Positions 1-40,009 of a DNA stretch of 64,000 bases are shown here, in pieces; the first letter of the stretch is position 1, and every line of letters starts with the position of its first letter. The stretch lies in the NCBI GenBank assembly GCA_009760855.2, contig WPIO01000005.1, positions 5,254,001 through 5,318,000 on the forward strand, in the 5' to 3' direction. The notes below the pieces were generated by a model. It was given only the letters and a program-made list of their open reading frames with translations, ran no database searches and was not told where the DNA came from. The position numbers were made by a program, and so were the translations under genes. The DNA comes from Cristatella mucedo (lineage: Eukaryota; Bryozoa; Phylactolaemata; Cristatellidae).

Positions 1-524
1 ACGGACCTATGAGCCACTGATGCAGCAAACTATATCCTGATGTGGATTATTTACATTTTATAGAAAAAAAATAGTTGCTAAAGTATTGGGAGAACCATTT
101 TTCTGAAATAGCTGATAAATATATAGTCGTTTCAGTAAAACCACGAACAGACACTGTTACAGGGTGAATTATCCCATAAAAAAGCTAGTACTTCAGCAAA
201 TAGCCAAAGTAATTTATAATGTAAACCTGATTCAATAATGCTGAGCAGCTGGTACCAGAAATATTCGTTGTTTGTGGTCGTAGAAGTATATGGTGATAGA
301 ATAATATTTACATCAAAGGTCTTGCCTTGGCTGGCTTACACGAAGAACTGGCGATTAGCAAGACAGAAAGCCGACTTCAAAGAGATATAAAGTCTTACAA
401 TTACGTTTAAGTGCTGTCCTGGTAAAGGTGCTCACCTTTAGCGATCAGAGTCGTAATCTTACTGTAGGCCTAATCCTACTGCAAACCTTCTGTAAGCAAC
501 TTCAGGCTCTCTAAATTCTTACAA
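1..524. other. No gene recognised (left edge, cadherin intron)
   Basis: AT-rich sequence with no exon, RNA gene or repeat that I can support. The next exon of the cadherin gene may lie here or outside the window. Confidence 0.5.
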
Positions 525-1438
525 CTGCTAATAATAATAACAGTAATAGTAATAGAACATGTGCATCGTGCTCCATTAGAACTAAATCTCTTTCGATGCA
601 ATCTGAGTAATATTGAGTGAAAGCATGTCTAAATTGGTTAGTAATAATAGCAGAAGCACGCATAATCATATAAAGGGCAATTCAAACGGAAGGAGCTAAT
701 GAGAAACAGGCAGGTTTTAGCTTCTTTTTACATGTCGTCAAGAGAGGTGTATGTCATGACGACAGTTGATAGTGAGTTGCAAGACTTGGGGAAATGATGG
801 GAACCTAAGACGCGAAGGACTCTAATGGATTTGCGATTGTTTAGTGGCATAGCTAACTGAATTGAACAAGAAGGTGGGATGATCCAAAGACTGATTAGGA
901 ATTATTTCGGATTGGTAGGCCCGAGCAAGAAAATAGAGGGGCATAAAAGTGAGTTAACTAACTTGAAATCAATGTGCTGCTTGATGGGGAGCCAGTGCAG
1001 GGAGGTAAGAAGCGGTGCACTGTTGCCGGGAAGATTTGCGTGTAGGAGTCAACAGAAGTCTAGCCGGGATGTCACATATGCATAGACCAGCATGGTTGAG
1101 GTATCCATCTGAGGAGGCCCAAATTTTTATATCTTACCAAAACTGAAAAAGCTACTTGCTAGATAAATGCAGCCACGGCTTCCTGTTGGCAAGCGATTGT
1201 ATTCATAAACTGTGGCAAAAATAAGACAAGGAAACTATTACTCTAAGACCTCTGGCACTCAGCCAGTCAGTAGTTTAATGTTATTCGGCTCATTTGAAAG
1301 ACTGCCTTTCGGTGTGCTAGGTTAGGAAAATATGCTTCTGGCACCACATCTCTTACTTGTTGTCATGCACATTCAAGGTCATGCTTTTCACTTGCCTAAA
1401 AAAGTTCCTGGTCCCAGGTAATGGGTCAGCAATCGTAC
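10..1438 (-). other. Intron after cadherin exon p (partial)
   Basis: Presumed intron from the donor at 1,438. It contains the degraded LINE A at 525-1,135. Confidence 0.5.
525..1135 (-). mobile_element. Degraded LINE family A copy
   Basis: The reverse complement shows the LINE A 3' end (AAT-rich tail near 530, loop around 575-600) and, at 955-1,130, the antisense of the LHWLPxKQ region. It is heavily mutated. No cadherin exon is visible in 1-1,438. Confidence 0.5.
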
Positions 1439-26460
<25,022 letters not shown>

Positions 26461-26917
26461 CTGAAGGAATCAAACCAGAATCAGCGCATTAAGTGAGTCT
26501 CTGGCTGTTGCACAATTTAAGAGGCAAGATCTGCACATGATAAGCCTGCAATATCCGGTGGCAGCAAGCCCATAGATCTTATTCTTATAGACCTTATTCT
26601 TTTCCTTTGATTCATCCTGTGCTGGATGAATGGATGCGAAACAATTCATGCCAGAGAAGTCATATCCTTTCACGGATGCGTATTACTAATGACAGTGAAA
26701 TACTTTTAGTACAGGCTTGGGATTTGGCATGACAGTCTGACCCATAGATGGATCAGACTGTCTCGTGTAGTTAGCAAAAGTTAGTGAATGCTACGTTACA
26801 TGCGATCATCCTCGTACACCGTTGAACAAGGGCTGGTGACAATTACGGCTTTAGCTACCCACAGCTAAAACTTGAAAGCAGCAATCGGTGCCCACCGATG
26901 ATGATTTTGTGATTAGC

Positions 26918-27029
26918 ACTCCACATTTTGCAAGAAAATTGTTGCATTAGAACCACGTGGCAGTCGGATCACATTGGATAGAGAAATGCTATTCTCCTTG
27001 AACTTCAGCATCACTAAGGCAAGGTAAAG
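26918..27029 (-). CDS. Tentative upstream exon of the PCDH15-like gene
   Basis: 112-nt candidate, phase 0 to 1, which is the phase required by the exon at 26,460. Acceptor ggactacag. It encodes about 37 residues including LKFKENSISLSN and LPRGSNATIFLQN. The latter vaguely recalls the first strand of PCDH15 EC1. The only donor giving the right phase is GCTAAT, a poor GC donor, so this is a suggestion, not a claim. Confidence 0.25.
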
Positions 27030-27489
27030 CTGTAGTCCCACAGAAATTCCATATGAAGCACCCACAAAATTCCCTAATGGCAAAGAAACTACAGGCCAAA
27101 CTATGTAGCTTTCGGTGATGCACCTTTTCCTTTGCACAGAGTTTGCAGTGAGATAAGCTTAACAGAGCACTTGGGAAATAACGATGCAACATGGATGAAG
27201 GAATAGGCTGTTGGAAATATAAGGAATACATTATTTATTAGAAAAGTGGAAATTATTATTTTTTATTCAAAATTCTTCTTCAAAATTGGTTTCTCTGTAG
27301 TTTTCGTGCATTTGCACTAGCTCCATGCTTCATGCGTCTAGTAAATACTAAAAAACAAAATTCCTGTTTACATAGTATGTTATTCATGAACCTTATGCCT
27401 GCCTACTTTGAATAACCATTTTAATTAGCAACGGCACAATAATTGTCAGGGCTTGCCATCTACAACTGACACCATGCCACCGTGCCGGT

Positions 27490-27925
27490 CACTGTAGCCA
27501 CTTTTTTTAATCTAACTGTTTACCTATACCTCGTACACACCACAAATCCTTTGGAGACTTTGCTTTTAGTTTGTATGCTGCCAAAGCCTGGAACTCACTC
27601 CCGACTTGCGTCACGACATCTCCTGACTTGTCCACATTCAAAGAGAAACCACAACGCATCTATTTATCACAGCATTTAGTGGGTCCCTGTGATTCGTCCT
27701 TTACGTGCTTATGCATTCTGACATTGTGCATACTGCCACTAACCGTACTCGCATGCTGAACCTGTGCATGTCACCCCTAACCATGTTATTCTTGTTGTTT
27801 ATTGAACATGCTACCACTAACCTTTCAATCGTGCTTCCTTTGCAGCAAATTCAAAGTGCCTAGAAAGAGATTGAGTTCTCTGCGGGTTCTAAATCAAATG
27901 TATTATTATTATTATTATTATTATT
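27490..27925 (+). mobile_element. LINE family A 3' end
   Basis: From the region of cctatacctcgtacacacca through the coding end and 3' untranslated sequence to gattgagttctctgcgggtt and an (ATT)n tail. Confidence 0.8.
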
Positions 27926-27929
27926 ACTG

Positions 27930-29840
27930 TGAATAAGTTTAATTGAAAGTCCGATTGACAGTGTCATTAAGTGAAACTGGGGACGACAGCATTTCAGATA
28001 GAGATCTTCCACAGCATGCTTATGAAATAGAGTTAACATGACAGACAGATGTTTAAGTCAATGCAGTATAAGTCAATAAAATCACCACATTTGAATAGCA
28101 GACTGGAGCATGAATACAATAAAAGTGTTTTCAACGCTCGAACCCTTGCTGACATAGTGTGCTGATCGACAGCAGAGGCATAGGCAGCCACAACAGCCAT
28201 GCTAAAAAAGTCTACTAACTTGTCTCATTCGTTCCTATGTGCCTAGCAACAAGATATAGTCGCAGTTGGTGCAGTGCCATAGTCATGATTGGACGTTGGA
28301 AGACAAAAGATAACATCAGAATGCATGCATGGCAGACATGCACCTAGTTCCTGATGCCTTGCACTGTGTGCACATACACGCATGCACGCGAGCGTACACA
28401 CACGAGTGTGTGAATACTGACGCACACATACACACACGTGCAAGCATAAATGTGCTTGCAAACACACATGCAGGAGTGCTTGTGAGCGAACATGTAAATT
28501 TATATTCTGTTTGGTCCAAAGCGAACCATGCAGAACCGAGTGCCACCATCTCTCCCCCAAACACGAGCTGAGACCATAACGTGCTTAGCTTGTGGCATGG
28601 CGCACCGATCAGCAATGAGCGCAGTGTGTTCTTATGCTACTCCAAATAACTCACATAACCCGGCCCGGGGTGGAGCTGCTAAGAAAGGCAGTAGATAAGT
28701 AGAACATTAAAAATGATTGCTGACTGCCCTCTCCCACGGGTCATCATTCTGTGCATTAATCAATCTAATGAGAGTGGTGCTATCTGCCAAAGTCTGTCTG
28801 GTGTCCACCTCTAAGTAAAGCTGAAAGGCTGTCATCTTAAAGCTGCTATCAACAATGTCGGGTGCAGTATATCAGAGTGCCTGTAGCACTTAAGGTATTT
28901 CTTGACAACTGACACCTAAATGCAGGTGACAAGACCTAGATCAGCTCAACTTCAGCTTCTCCTTGGCTATGGTGCTGCTGAAGTTGCTGCTGAACCAGCT
29001 GGTGACCAAGCAAGACACGGTAAATCATCTCCTGTCAGACGGCTACTCAATGCAGCTACTGGAACCGAATAGCTATCAGATGACAGCTGTTTGGTGCCAA
29101 CAGCTACTCGGGATCTAGCAACTACTCCGAATTATGCACGGTCACACCATCGAGTAGTGGGCCTTACAGCTTGGTGGTAAAGTAAAGTACAACACTGGAG
29201 CATTCAGTCTGATTAACTGCGGATTTCCAATTTGTAACGTGCTGACATGAAGAGAATCAGCTACAAAACTGAACTATTGGGCTGTCATTGTGAAGGACAA
29301 ATTTCGAGAATCTGAAGGACACATTTCGAGAATGTACTAAAATAAGCGTGTCAATCGACTACTTTTTAGGATACCTTTTAACAGACAAATATGTTAGAAT
29401 GGGATCTAAATTTTTGACGATGTTCTCACAAAATTAAAAAATGATTACGTAAAGCATGGATAAGCCAGAACTAAGCCGGAAGTAACATATCTACAAATAA
29501 AATGCTGACCGATCTCTGCATCATAAAGGATTTGTGTCCCAACTCGTTGAACCGTGGTACATCGAGGTAAATGTTTGCAGCTTGCTGAGGTACATTCTTG
29601 TGACTTTTAAATAGCTTCATTTATAAAGTAGCTGTGTGCCTTTTACATTTCATGACTCGGCCATTACTGTACGGATCAACGTGAAATCTTAAATGTGAGT
29701 TCAGCTATGCTTGTATATCACTGCTATAGTTCGTTTCTTGATTTCGGTTGGATGAGGTTCGATACAACACGTCCAAGGTTGCAGAATACATAATTCAATG
29801 ACGTTAGATGGCATGCATAGCACACCTTATCCATCAGAAA
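27930..29840. other. Intergenic or 5' intron, nothing recognised
   Basis: Apart from the CA/TG-rich stretch at 28,370-28,490, no gene, RNA or element is recognised. First exons of the cadherin gene could lie here but no signal-peptide exon was seen. Confidence 0.4.
28370..28490. repeat. CA/TG-rich low-complexity stretch
   Basis: Alternating purine-pyrimidine sequence (acacacgtg, gcacacatacacacac) with partial inverted symmetry. Frames over it are not genes. Confidence 0.7.
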
Positions 29841-29844
29841 TAAT

Positions 29845-30530
29845 GATAATAAAACACTTGATATAGCGCCCTCAGAGAATTAAATCTCTTTCTAGCCACT
29901 TTACATTTGCTGCAAAGTAAGTACGATCGAATGGTTAGTGGTAGCATGCTGAATAAACAACAAGAATAACTTGGTTATGGGTGATATGCACAGGGTCAGC
30001 TTGTAAGCATGGTTAGTGGCAGCATACAACAGTGTCAGCACGCATAAGCACATAAAGGACGGATCACAGGAACCCACTAAATGCTGTGAGAAATAGACTC
30101 ATTTGTAACTTCTTTTCAAGCGCCTTTAAGTCAGGGATATCTTGACATCAGTTCGAAGTAATTTCCATGCTTTAGGAGCATACGAACTACAGGCACATTC
30201 TTCAAAGGATTTGAGGTTCGTAGGAAGTATAGGTAAACATTTAGGTTCCGAAAAGCGGGTGGTATGATGATGCTTAGCCTGGTGAGACAGAAGGCCTGAT
30301 AGGTAGGCTGGAGCCAAAAAATGAAAGTGACCCAAAAGTGAGTGACAAAACCTTGAAGTCGATGCGTTTCTTGACCGGGAGCCAGTGCAGGTCGGCGAGA
30401 AGTGTTTGAGATGTGGCAACTGCGCTGCTTACGACAGACAAGTCTAGATGCAGATACTTGCACTAGCTGGCTGTAAGTGCCTGATCTTAAATGAACTTCA
30501 GCAGTGATGTACAAGAAGAGCTGAAGTCGC
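29845..30530 (-). mobile_element. LINE family A copy, 5'-truncated
   Basis: Antisense: tail and hairpin at the left, 3' untranslated region, then coding remnants in two frames ([24 protein letters not shown] text with breaks). Inactive. Confidence 0.75.
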
Positions 30531-30764
30531 ATTAAAGTATTAACGTTGATCCGTGCAGTAATGGCTTAGTTATGGAATATACAAAGCACAAAGATACAGT
30601 GGAAATGAAAAGTCAAGCATGTACTTCAGGGAGCTGCAAACATTTACCTCAATGTACAAAGGTTCAATAATTTGGCCTACAAGTCGCATACGGTGCAGAG
30701 ATCGGTAAATTTGTTATTTGCCCAGATGTTGCTTCTGGCTTACTTCCGTGTTCGACATAGTTAT

Positions 30765-30905
30765 AATAATATAAAAAATAATGCACTTGATAAAGCGCCC
30801 TCAGAGAACTCAATCTCTTTCTAGGCGCTTTACATTTGCTGCAAAGTGAAATGCAATTGAATGGTAAGTAAAATCATGCTTGAAAAATAAACAAAATGAA
30901 TAATA
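30765..30905 (-). mobile_element. LINE family A 3' tip
   Basis: AAT-rich tail, hairpin AGCGCCCTC...AGGCGCTT (antisense) and gcaaagtgaaatgcaattga. About 140 nt only. Confidence 0.75.
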
Positions 30906-30909
30906 GTTG

Positions 30910-31730
30910 GCACGTTTATTTTTTTAATGTTTTTTATGCAGGAGTCATCAAAATTTCAGATCCCACTTCTAACACATGTATTTTCTTAAGTTAGGCTAAA
31001 CAAAAAATGCTTGATTTTTAAACCAACTTCTCGTTATTTTCTTGACTTTTACCCTTAAGTACCTACCTACTTGGTAGCTCATCTCACCCTGACACTACAC
31101 ATACCTGCACCATGCCGTAGATGGTAAAACGTGGTACAACATGAATAATACAATGGTACATACACTACTGTTGACATCATTTATGTTAGCTCACCAGCCG
31201 ATTGTGCACGGTGAGCACCACTGCTGGGTATGAAAGAACTTATAACTGATAGATAGACCATATGTCAGAAAGTGCATAAACACGCACTTGCTGTGCAACA
31301 CCAAATACTAACCCTGTACTAAAAGCATTGCAGTTTTATTAGTAATAAGCATCCGTGAAAGGACAAGGCCTCTCTGGCATGACTGGTTGTTTCACAACCA
31401 TTCATCTAGCACAGGATGACTCAAAGGTAAAGAATAAGAGCCATCGGGTCCACACAAACTGACAGGTGACACGACTTCAGGATAGAGAAGTGTGACAGGG
31501 CTGACAGCCGCTAGCCGCAGCATCAGTTCCGGACACCGAACAGCCTTGGTTAAAAGGTGTCAGCCATACCTCCACAGCAGGCACGTCGAGTAGAGCCCAC
31601 ACTAAAATATTTGACAACTAATTTACTGATGAAGGTGATATGGTTCTTACGTGAAAGGATGTGTGGTGGTCATAGCAATGTCAAAGCTGCCGACCTCAGA
31701 GAAAGACCTATCATTGATAGGTCTGGGCCC
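30910..31730. other. Unassigned sequence
   Basis: No coding or repeat signal that I can support. Confidence 0.4.
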
Positions 31731-31734
31731 TCTG

Positions 31735-31890
31735 GGTCTTACCCTACGGGTGAGGCGCTTGCACTTGACAACCCAAGTCGTGGGTTCGAGTACTACACAC
31801 AGCTCTTTATTGCCTTGTACAAAGGAGAGTGCTAGCTGCTAAGGCTCTTCTGCTGCTACAAAATTAAGCTGCTGAATCTGCTGGCATTTA
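31735..31890 (+). mobile_element. SINE S2 copy
   Basis: tRNA-like head (gtgaggcgcttgcacttgac, B box gtcgtgggttcgag) followed by the S2 tail (ctgctgctacaaaattaagc, tgctgaatctgc). Confidence 0.65.
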
Positions 31891-32384
31891 CTTTTTTGCT
31901 TTAGGTAACCAGGTTGTCAGTAACTAGCCTCTTCTGAATTTTGCACGGTGCTTGCATTGCATAACCACTGAAAAAACCACGGTAGCAAGCCTCCAGTTGC
32001 CATTCATGTTTAATTGATATGGTTGCAAGATGCACTTAATAAAACCTCTTAAAAAAGCAATGGTTCTGAAACTTATAAAAATTAAACCCCTTATCAGTTT
32101 AGACGATGGATCTTACCAGCCACATTGTAAGAGGGTCATGCTGGCACCTGCTGTACGAGTAATGCTAGCTTGAGATTTCTGACTTGAATTAAGTGCTTAT
32201 CAGGAAGCCACAATATGCAGCAGTAATGTACAGTATTGCTAAAATGACTGCAGTTTGGGATAGTATGCCCAATTTTAAGGGTCATCACTGCCGTGCTGCT
32301 TGGCTTACAACAAATATAGAGCAGCCTCTTGGCGGTCAATTTAGGCATACCAATGAGTATTAGTTCAGTATTATCTGATTCGGC

Positions 32385-32485
32385 CCTGGGGTAAGGTAGG
32401 CCGACCTTAGATGACCGAGGTCGTGTGCTCGAGCTCGGTGGCATACTTGAAGCACCTGGATGAGATTAAGCTCTCTTAGAGGACT
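32385..32485 (+). mobile_element. Possible old SINE S1 copy
   Basis: B-box-like gaggtcgtgtgctcgagctc followed by gcacctggatgagattaagc and tctcttagagg, the S1/LINE A tail pattern. Confidence 0.5.
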
Positions 32486-32639
32486 TGAGAGTGAATCATT
32501 TAGGTTCATGCACCAGAAGCAAGTTTGGAATGACTTAAATTCAAGAGCTTTGTCCGAAAGATGCAGAGATGCATTCAAGAGATGAGTCATTAATGAGAGA
32601 CTCAGTATCTATCTCAGGAACTGAGTATCGACCAACATA

Positions 32640-32760
32640 GAATCAAATCTACCCCAACCCCAATAATAATACGTCTAGTACCCTACGAGAACAAAATCTC
32701 CATCCATGTACTTTGCCACTCACTGCAGAAGAAGTAATAACCAAGGTTTAATGACACGCA
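32640..32760 (-). mobile_element. Possible decayed LINE family A 3' tip
   Basis: AATAATAAT followed by gagaacaaaatctccatcca and tttgccactcactgcagaag resembles the antisense LINE A terminus after much decay. Confidence 0.35.
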
Positions 32761-33274
32761 TGATATCCTACGCTGTTGACAAGCATGCAAAGCTTACAAG
32801 AAGGCACTTGGAGCTACTGGTATATATGACGCCTGGTTAGCCACCTGTACTGAATCATGCTCGGGTAAGCACGCAAAGCACAAATAAAAAAGAGAAGCTA
32901 GTTTGGGCGCCGAGAGAGCTATATGGAACAAAAGCATCTTTAGTTGAGATAAAAATAACCAAAGCTAATTCAGGTAAACATCTGTTTCCGTAAATGTACT
33001 CTAGTACTGATAAAGTGCAAAATACTGCAATGCAATACTTCCGTGAACATATCGTACAGTGCTGTTGCTGTCTTGCCGAAATTAGTAGTGCACAAGGAGA
33101 ACAGGAATGGCCTCATGGGATAAGCAGGGGTAAGCTAGCATTAGTACACAGCTGCACGGACATTGGCTACCTTACAGTACACTGTGTTAACATATCTGGG
33201 GTGCATTCTACACTGAGTCTATGCAAGGCCGGACCAAAATAAGAAATGGGAGGTCCTCATATCATGCATGTAAA

Positions 33275-33500
33275 GTGTTTCTGTCTGTAATGCCAAATTC
33301 ATAAGAACTAAGTGGGTGCTACTTTGGAGAGTTTCCTATACTGCACTCGAAGCCTAAGCTTCTTGCGGTTAACTGACAGTAGCCAACAGACTATCTCACG
33401 AACCAGAGAGAAAGTGAGATCATAACTGAGTCAGAGGCAGTCGATGAATACGGCAGCATGAAACTAGCAGCTAAGGACGGCAAAAGGGGTGTGCCACAGT
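33275..33500 (-). mobile_element. LINE family B 3' end, decayed
   Basis: Antisense: tctgtaatgccaaattcata, then gagagtttcctatactgcac, cctaagcttcttgcgg. The same order as other family B ends but diverged. Confidence 0.5.
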
Positions 33501-34577
33501 CGGCAGAAAGAGGCAGTGTGGTTTGATGAAATGGCGTACATGCGACAGCACACACACACCTTAGCTCGGGCTTCAGCAGACGTAAATTCTGAGGAGGCTT
33601 GCAGGCAGCGCCACAACCTGCCACCTGCTCTCTCCTGCATCCATGTTTCCACTGGCCTGCCCAACCACCTCACCCACGCTTTCATGCTCAAGGCTGGCTA
33701 TGCGGCGACGTCAAGGGCGAGCCGGGCACATAAAGGGCAGGCCGACAGACCTGCAACTTGCCACCAGGCCACACAACGTCAAAGGCCAGCGCTCGTGCAG
33801 TGGCTTACCACCATCACACTATTAGACCACAGAAAGGATGTCCTTTCGCCTAGCAGAGGCTGGTGATCCTCGTAGCCATTCAAGACAGAAAGCTTAACCT
33901 TTAGCCCTGCTGTTAACCTACATTGTTGTTCTCACCTACCTTAGCATTTGAACACACAGAAAAATATCGAAGACGAGCCAATTGCCTAGCAGCCACGTGA
34001 ATACATACAAATGATTGCAGTTGATGTGCTTAAAGATTGTTTTTTTTTCATTAATGCCTGACAAAAAATGGGAACAGGCAAATCTGACAAGACAATCAGA
34101 AAGTAAAGTCAACCCTTGATTATTTGACTTCACTGCACACTAAGCCCCTTGACAGCTACATTGTTATCAGATCACGGTCGCTAGGATGGCCTAATGATTA
34201 AAGGGAGTCGCTTTCCGTGTTCTTTGCCTCCTATAACCGTCGACGACAGTTAGTACTGAAGGTAGAAAGGGCAGTATGCAGAAGAACCATCATCCCTGTT
34301 TGACTGGTGCTAAACGCCCCAGATGAAAGTCGAAGCACTCGAAGCTGGTCTTGTCTGGTCTGGCTTGTCGTCCTCGAGTATTGAGCCTCCGGGGCCAATC
34401 GCGGTGATGAGTCACACTAGTTCTCCTTCTTCGACCGGCTTTGCAGTTTTTCGTGGAAGCGTTTGGTTGTAATGCCGCAGGTTTGCACCATAGCACTTGT
34501 CAAGTGATCTGGCGACCTAGCAGGCATGCGATGCTTTATAAACTTCTCGCTTCCATTCTTGCTTTATGCAGTGCTAC

Positions 34578-34638
<61 letters not shown>

Positions 34639-34650
34639 TGTGTGTGTGTG
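34578..34650. repeat. (GT)n microsatellite
   Basis: About 70 nt of GT with a single interruption. It ends at the tail of a LINE B copy. Confidence 0.95.
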
Positions 34651-34770
34651 TATCTCCGTCAGTAACTCCACAAAGTCATAAAGACCATGTGGGTGTTACG
34701 CAGGAGAGTTTTGTATAGCGCACTCACAGCCTAAGCGGCTTTCGGTACGCATTCGGTAGCCAACAGCAAT
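34650..34770 (-). mobile_element. LINE family B 3' tip with GT-repeat tail
   Basis: Antisense family B terminus (tatctccgtcagtaactcca ... gcaggagagttttgtatagc). The element's tail side abuts the (GT)n tract at 34,578-34,650. Confidence 0.7.
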
Positions 34771-34779
34771 GTGTTAAAT

Positions 34780-37441
<2,662 letters not shown>

Positions 37442-37559
37442 CACTCCTTTTACTTCTCCTATCCACCGCCGCTCTAGCTGGTCTTCTTTGTGTATCACTT
37501 TCACTTTCAGCCTCAACCATTGCTGCCCAGTGCAAAAACACGGCGAGGCAGAGAGCTAC

Positions 37560-38355
37560 ACGGGAGTGGGAAATGCACGAGCCGAAACGCGACTATTAGA
37601 ACCGGCTACTCACCTGGCTGACCAGAGATAATTGAGAACGAATATATGCATAACGTTCCTATGTGTAGGCTGAACCGGTGGTGATGCAGCATGGTCAAAT
37701 CATGTGCAAATGAAAGCTGGACTCTCGAAAAAACCGTCGCTTGACCTTCTCTCAGCGGCTGAAAGCAGGCAGCACTACCGTAACTTACGCCGGCGTTGCC
37801 ACTATTGCACTTCTGAGGCTTTAGCCGCGCAGTATTCAGATACGCCGGGTGTCATCCATTTGTCACTTGTCTCCATGGAGAGTTGACAACCTTAAGAGGC
37901 CCGAGTGTCACTGGCAATTAGTAATGCCCAGCCCACTCTGGCCGAACAAAGGAGCCTATCTGTGACCAACAATTTGTCATTGAGAAGCAGTTGACAAATT
38001 TCCAGTTCCAGCAGATCCCAAGCAAAAATTGGATCGTCCATGCACATGCCTAAGAGCCAGCTCACCACCTGCTTGCTCAGCTCAGCAGCAGCTGCTTCGG
38101 TACGACAGCCAGCTTGAGCTGCCCTGAGTTTCCCTTAAGTAGGGCTACGGCACAGCCCTTGGAGTGGACCTACCCACATCAGCTGCCGATTACGAACGAC
38201 GATGTATCAAACTCTGTTGAACTTGGAAGCATGTGCAAGCAGTGCAACGATTGCAGCAGCAGAGCATGCTAAGGGGAAGTAACTGCTAAACATGCCTCGA
38301 CCATGCCCTGTGCCCATCGTGGATTGTTTGGTCGGCCTAAGTTGCTGAATGGTCG
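37560..38355. other. Unassigned sequence 5' of LINE B
   Basis: Could include diverged 5' parts of the LINE B copy that starts to be recognisable at about 38,360. No endonuclease motif seen. Confidence 0.35.
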
Positions 38356-38359
38356 GCTT

Positions 38360-39895
38360 TCATCTGAGGCTCGAATTCAAGAGACTCCTTCTCAAAGATT
38401 CTTGAAAAAATTGTTGCTAAGCAGCTGGTTGAGCATATTGAAAAGAATGAAATGTCAGAAACATTTCAATCAGGGTTCAAGAGGCAGCACTCCACTGAAA
38501 CTGCTCTCCTCCGTGTTATCAATGACATTCTACGTGGCAACGATGACAGGAATGTCACTGCCCTAGCTCTGCTAGATCTGTCAGCTACCTTCGACACCAT
38601 TGATCACGATGTTCTACTTGAACTATTGAGAACAACGATCGGTCTGGCAGATGAGGCACTGGCTTAGTTTAAATCGTACTTGTCTGATCGTGTTCAATCC
38701 GTGTCTTGTGGGGGTCAGGTCTCACACACGAGACCAGTCACCTGTGGAGTCCCTCAAGAGTCTGTACTCGGTCCCTTGCTGTTCTCCATCTATACTCAAC
38801 CTCTGGGAGAAGTGATTAGGGCCCATGGAATAGGACATGAATTTTATGCTGACGATACTCAGCTGTATTTGTCATTCAAACCGTCGAAATCTGCTGCAGC
38901 AACTTATAAACTGAATGCTTGACTTGCCGATATTCGATCCTGGATGTCGGAAAACTTTTTGAAACTCAATGACGATAGACCGAACAGCTGCTCATAGGAC
39001 ACCCTAAGCATGTGGCTGGATTAAAAGGCTTTGCTCTTCTAATGGGTGATGCTGTTGTGCGACCATCACCACGTGCTCGAAATTTAGGTGTCATTTTCGA
39101 CAGCTGCCTAAATTTTCAAAGCTTCATTCGGAAGACTGCTCCGACAGCTAGCTATCACGTCCGATCCCTATCGAAGATTAGGAACTGTCTTCCATACTGG
39201 CTTGTAAAAGATTTAACTAGCTCCTTAGTTCTGTCTCGGCTTGATTATTGTAATTCCCTTTTCTTTGAGCTACCAAAGAAAGCAACTAGGCCACTGCAGC
39301 TGGCTATGAATATGGCTGCAAGGCTAGTTTTTCAAGTCCCAGAGGTTTGAGCACGTGTTTACTTTGCTAAAAGAGCTAGGATAGATGCCGGTTGAGCAAC
39401 GGATACAGAGCAAAGATCTTACGCTGACCCACAAGGCTACCACGGCTGGGCTCCTTCGTACCTAACCGAACTGCTGCACCAGTTTCAGCCTCTTCGAGCC
39501 CTCAGGTCCTGTGTGCACAATAAATCAGCTGTTCGGTTCCTCTGCTTAGAGATCTTTGGCGACAGAAGCTTTAGCTCTGCAGGTCCTAGACTGTGGAACT
39601 CGTTTCCACAATTCTTACGCAACGTCAACTACTCTCCTGCTGCCGACTATGGCTCATCCTTTTCAGTGGTCCTGAGCTGCTACTTCCATGCTACTCACTA
39701 CCTCAACTGCTTTTCTGACTCTGCTATGCTTCCCACTTTCTCTTTGTTGCGTGAGACGAAGTCTGTTGGCCACCGAATGCGTACCGAATGCCGCTTAGGC
39801 TGTGAGTTCGCTCTACAAAACTCTCCTGCGTAACACCCACATAGTGTTTATGGCTTTGTGGAGTTACAGACTGAGATACATACATACATATAAGA
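38360..39895 (+). mobile_element. LINE family B copy, reverse transcriptase to 3' end
   Basis: Best family B copy. The reverse transcriptase begins near SETFQSGFKRQHSTE (38,452), continues with ALLDLSATFDTIDHD and [13 protein letters not shown], then [16 protein letters not shown] and [12 protein letters not shown] with an intact ADD triad. In-frame stops near 38,666 and 38,920 and frameshifts make it inactive. It ends ggctttgtggagttacagac and a TACATA tail. The endonuclease part is absent. Confidence 0.85.
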
Positions 39896-40009
39896 GTCAC
39901 GCGACGTGCTTCCAAGAGAAGTTGCAAGTCCTGGTGGCGATACCTGCATTTGTGCCACATTCAGAAGTAAGCACATACTTCAAAAATACCAAATTTCATC
40001 ACATTTCGC

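Noticed and set aside
1371..1409. A small exon directly after cadherin exon p (GCAAGTGAAAAGC..., acceptor acttttttag)
   Set aside because: The intron would be only about 30 nt, and in phase it hits a stop after ten codons.
28243..28615. Cys/His-rich frames
   Set aside because: They come from a CA/TG low-complexity stretch.
33489..33866. A 125-residue open frame
   Set aside because: No recognisable domain, no splice context, competing frames on both strands, and it overlaps LINE B debris at its start.
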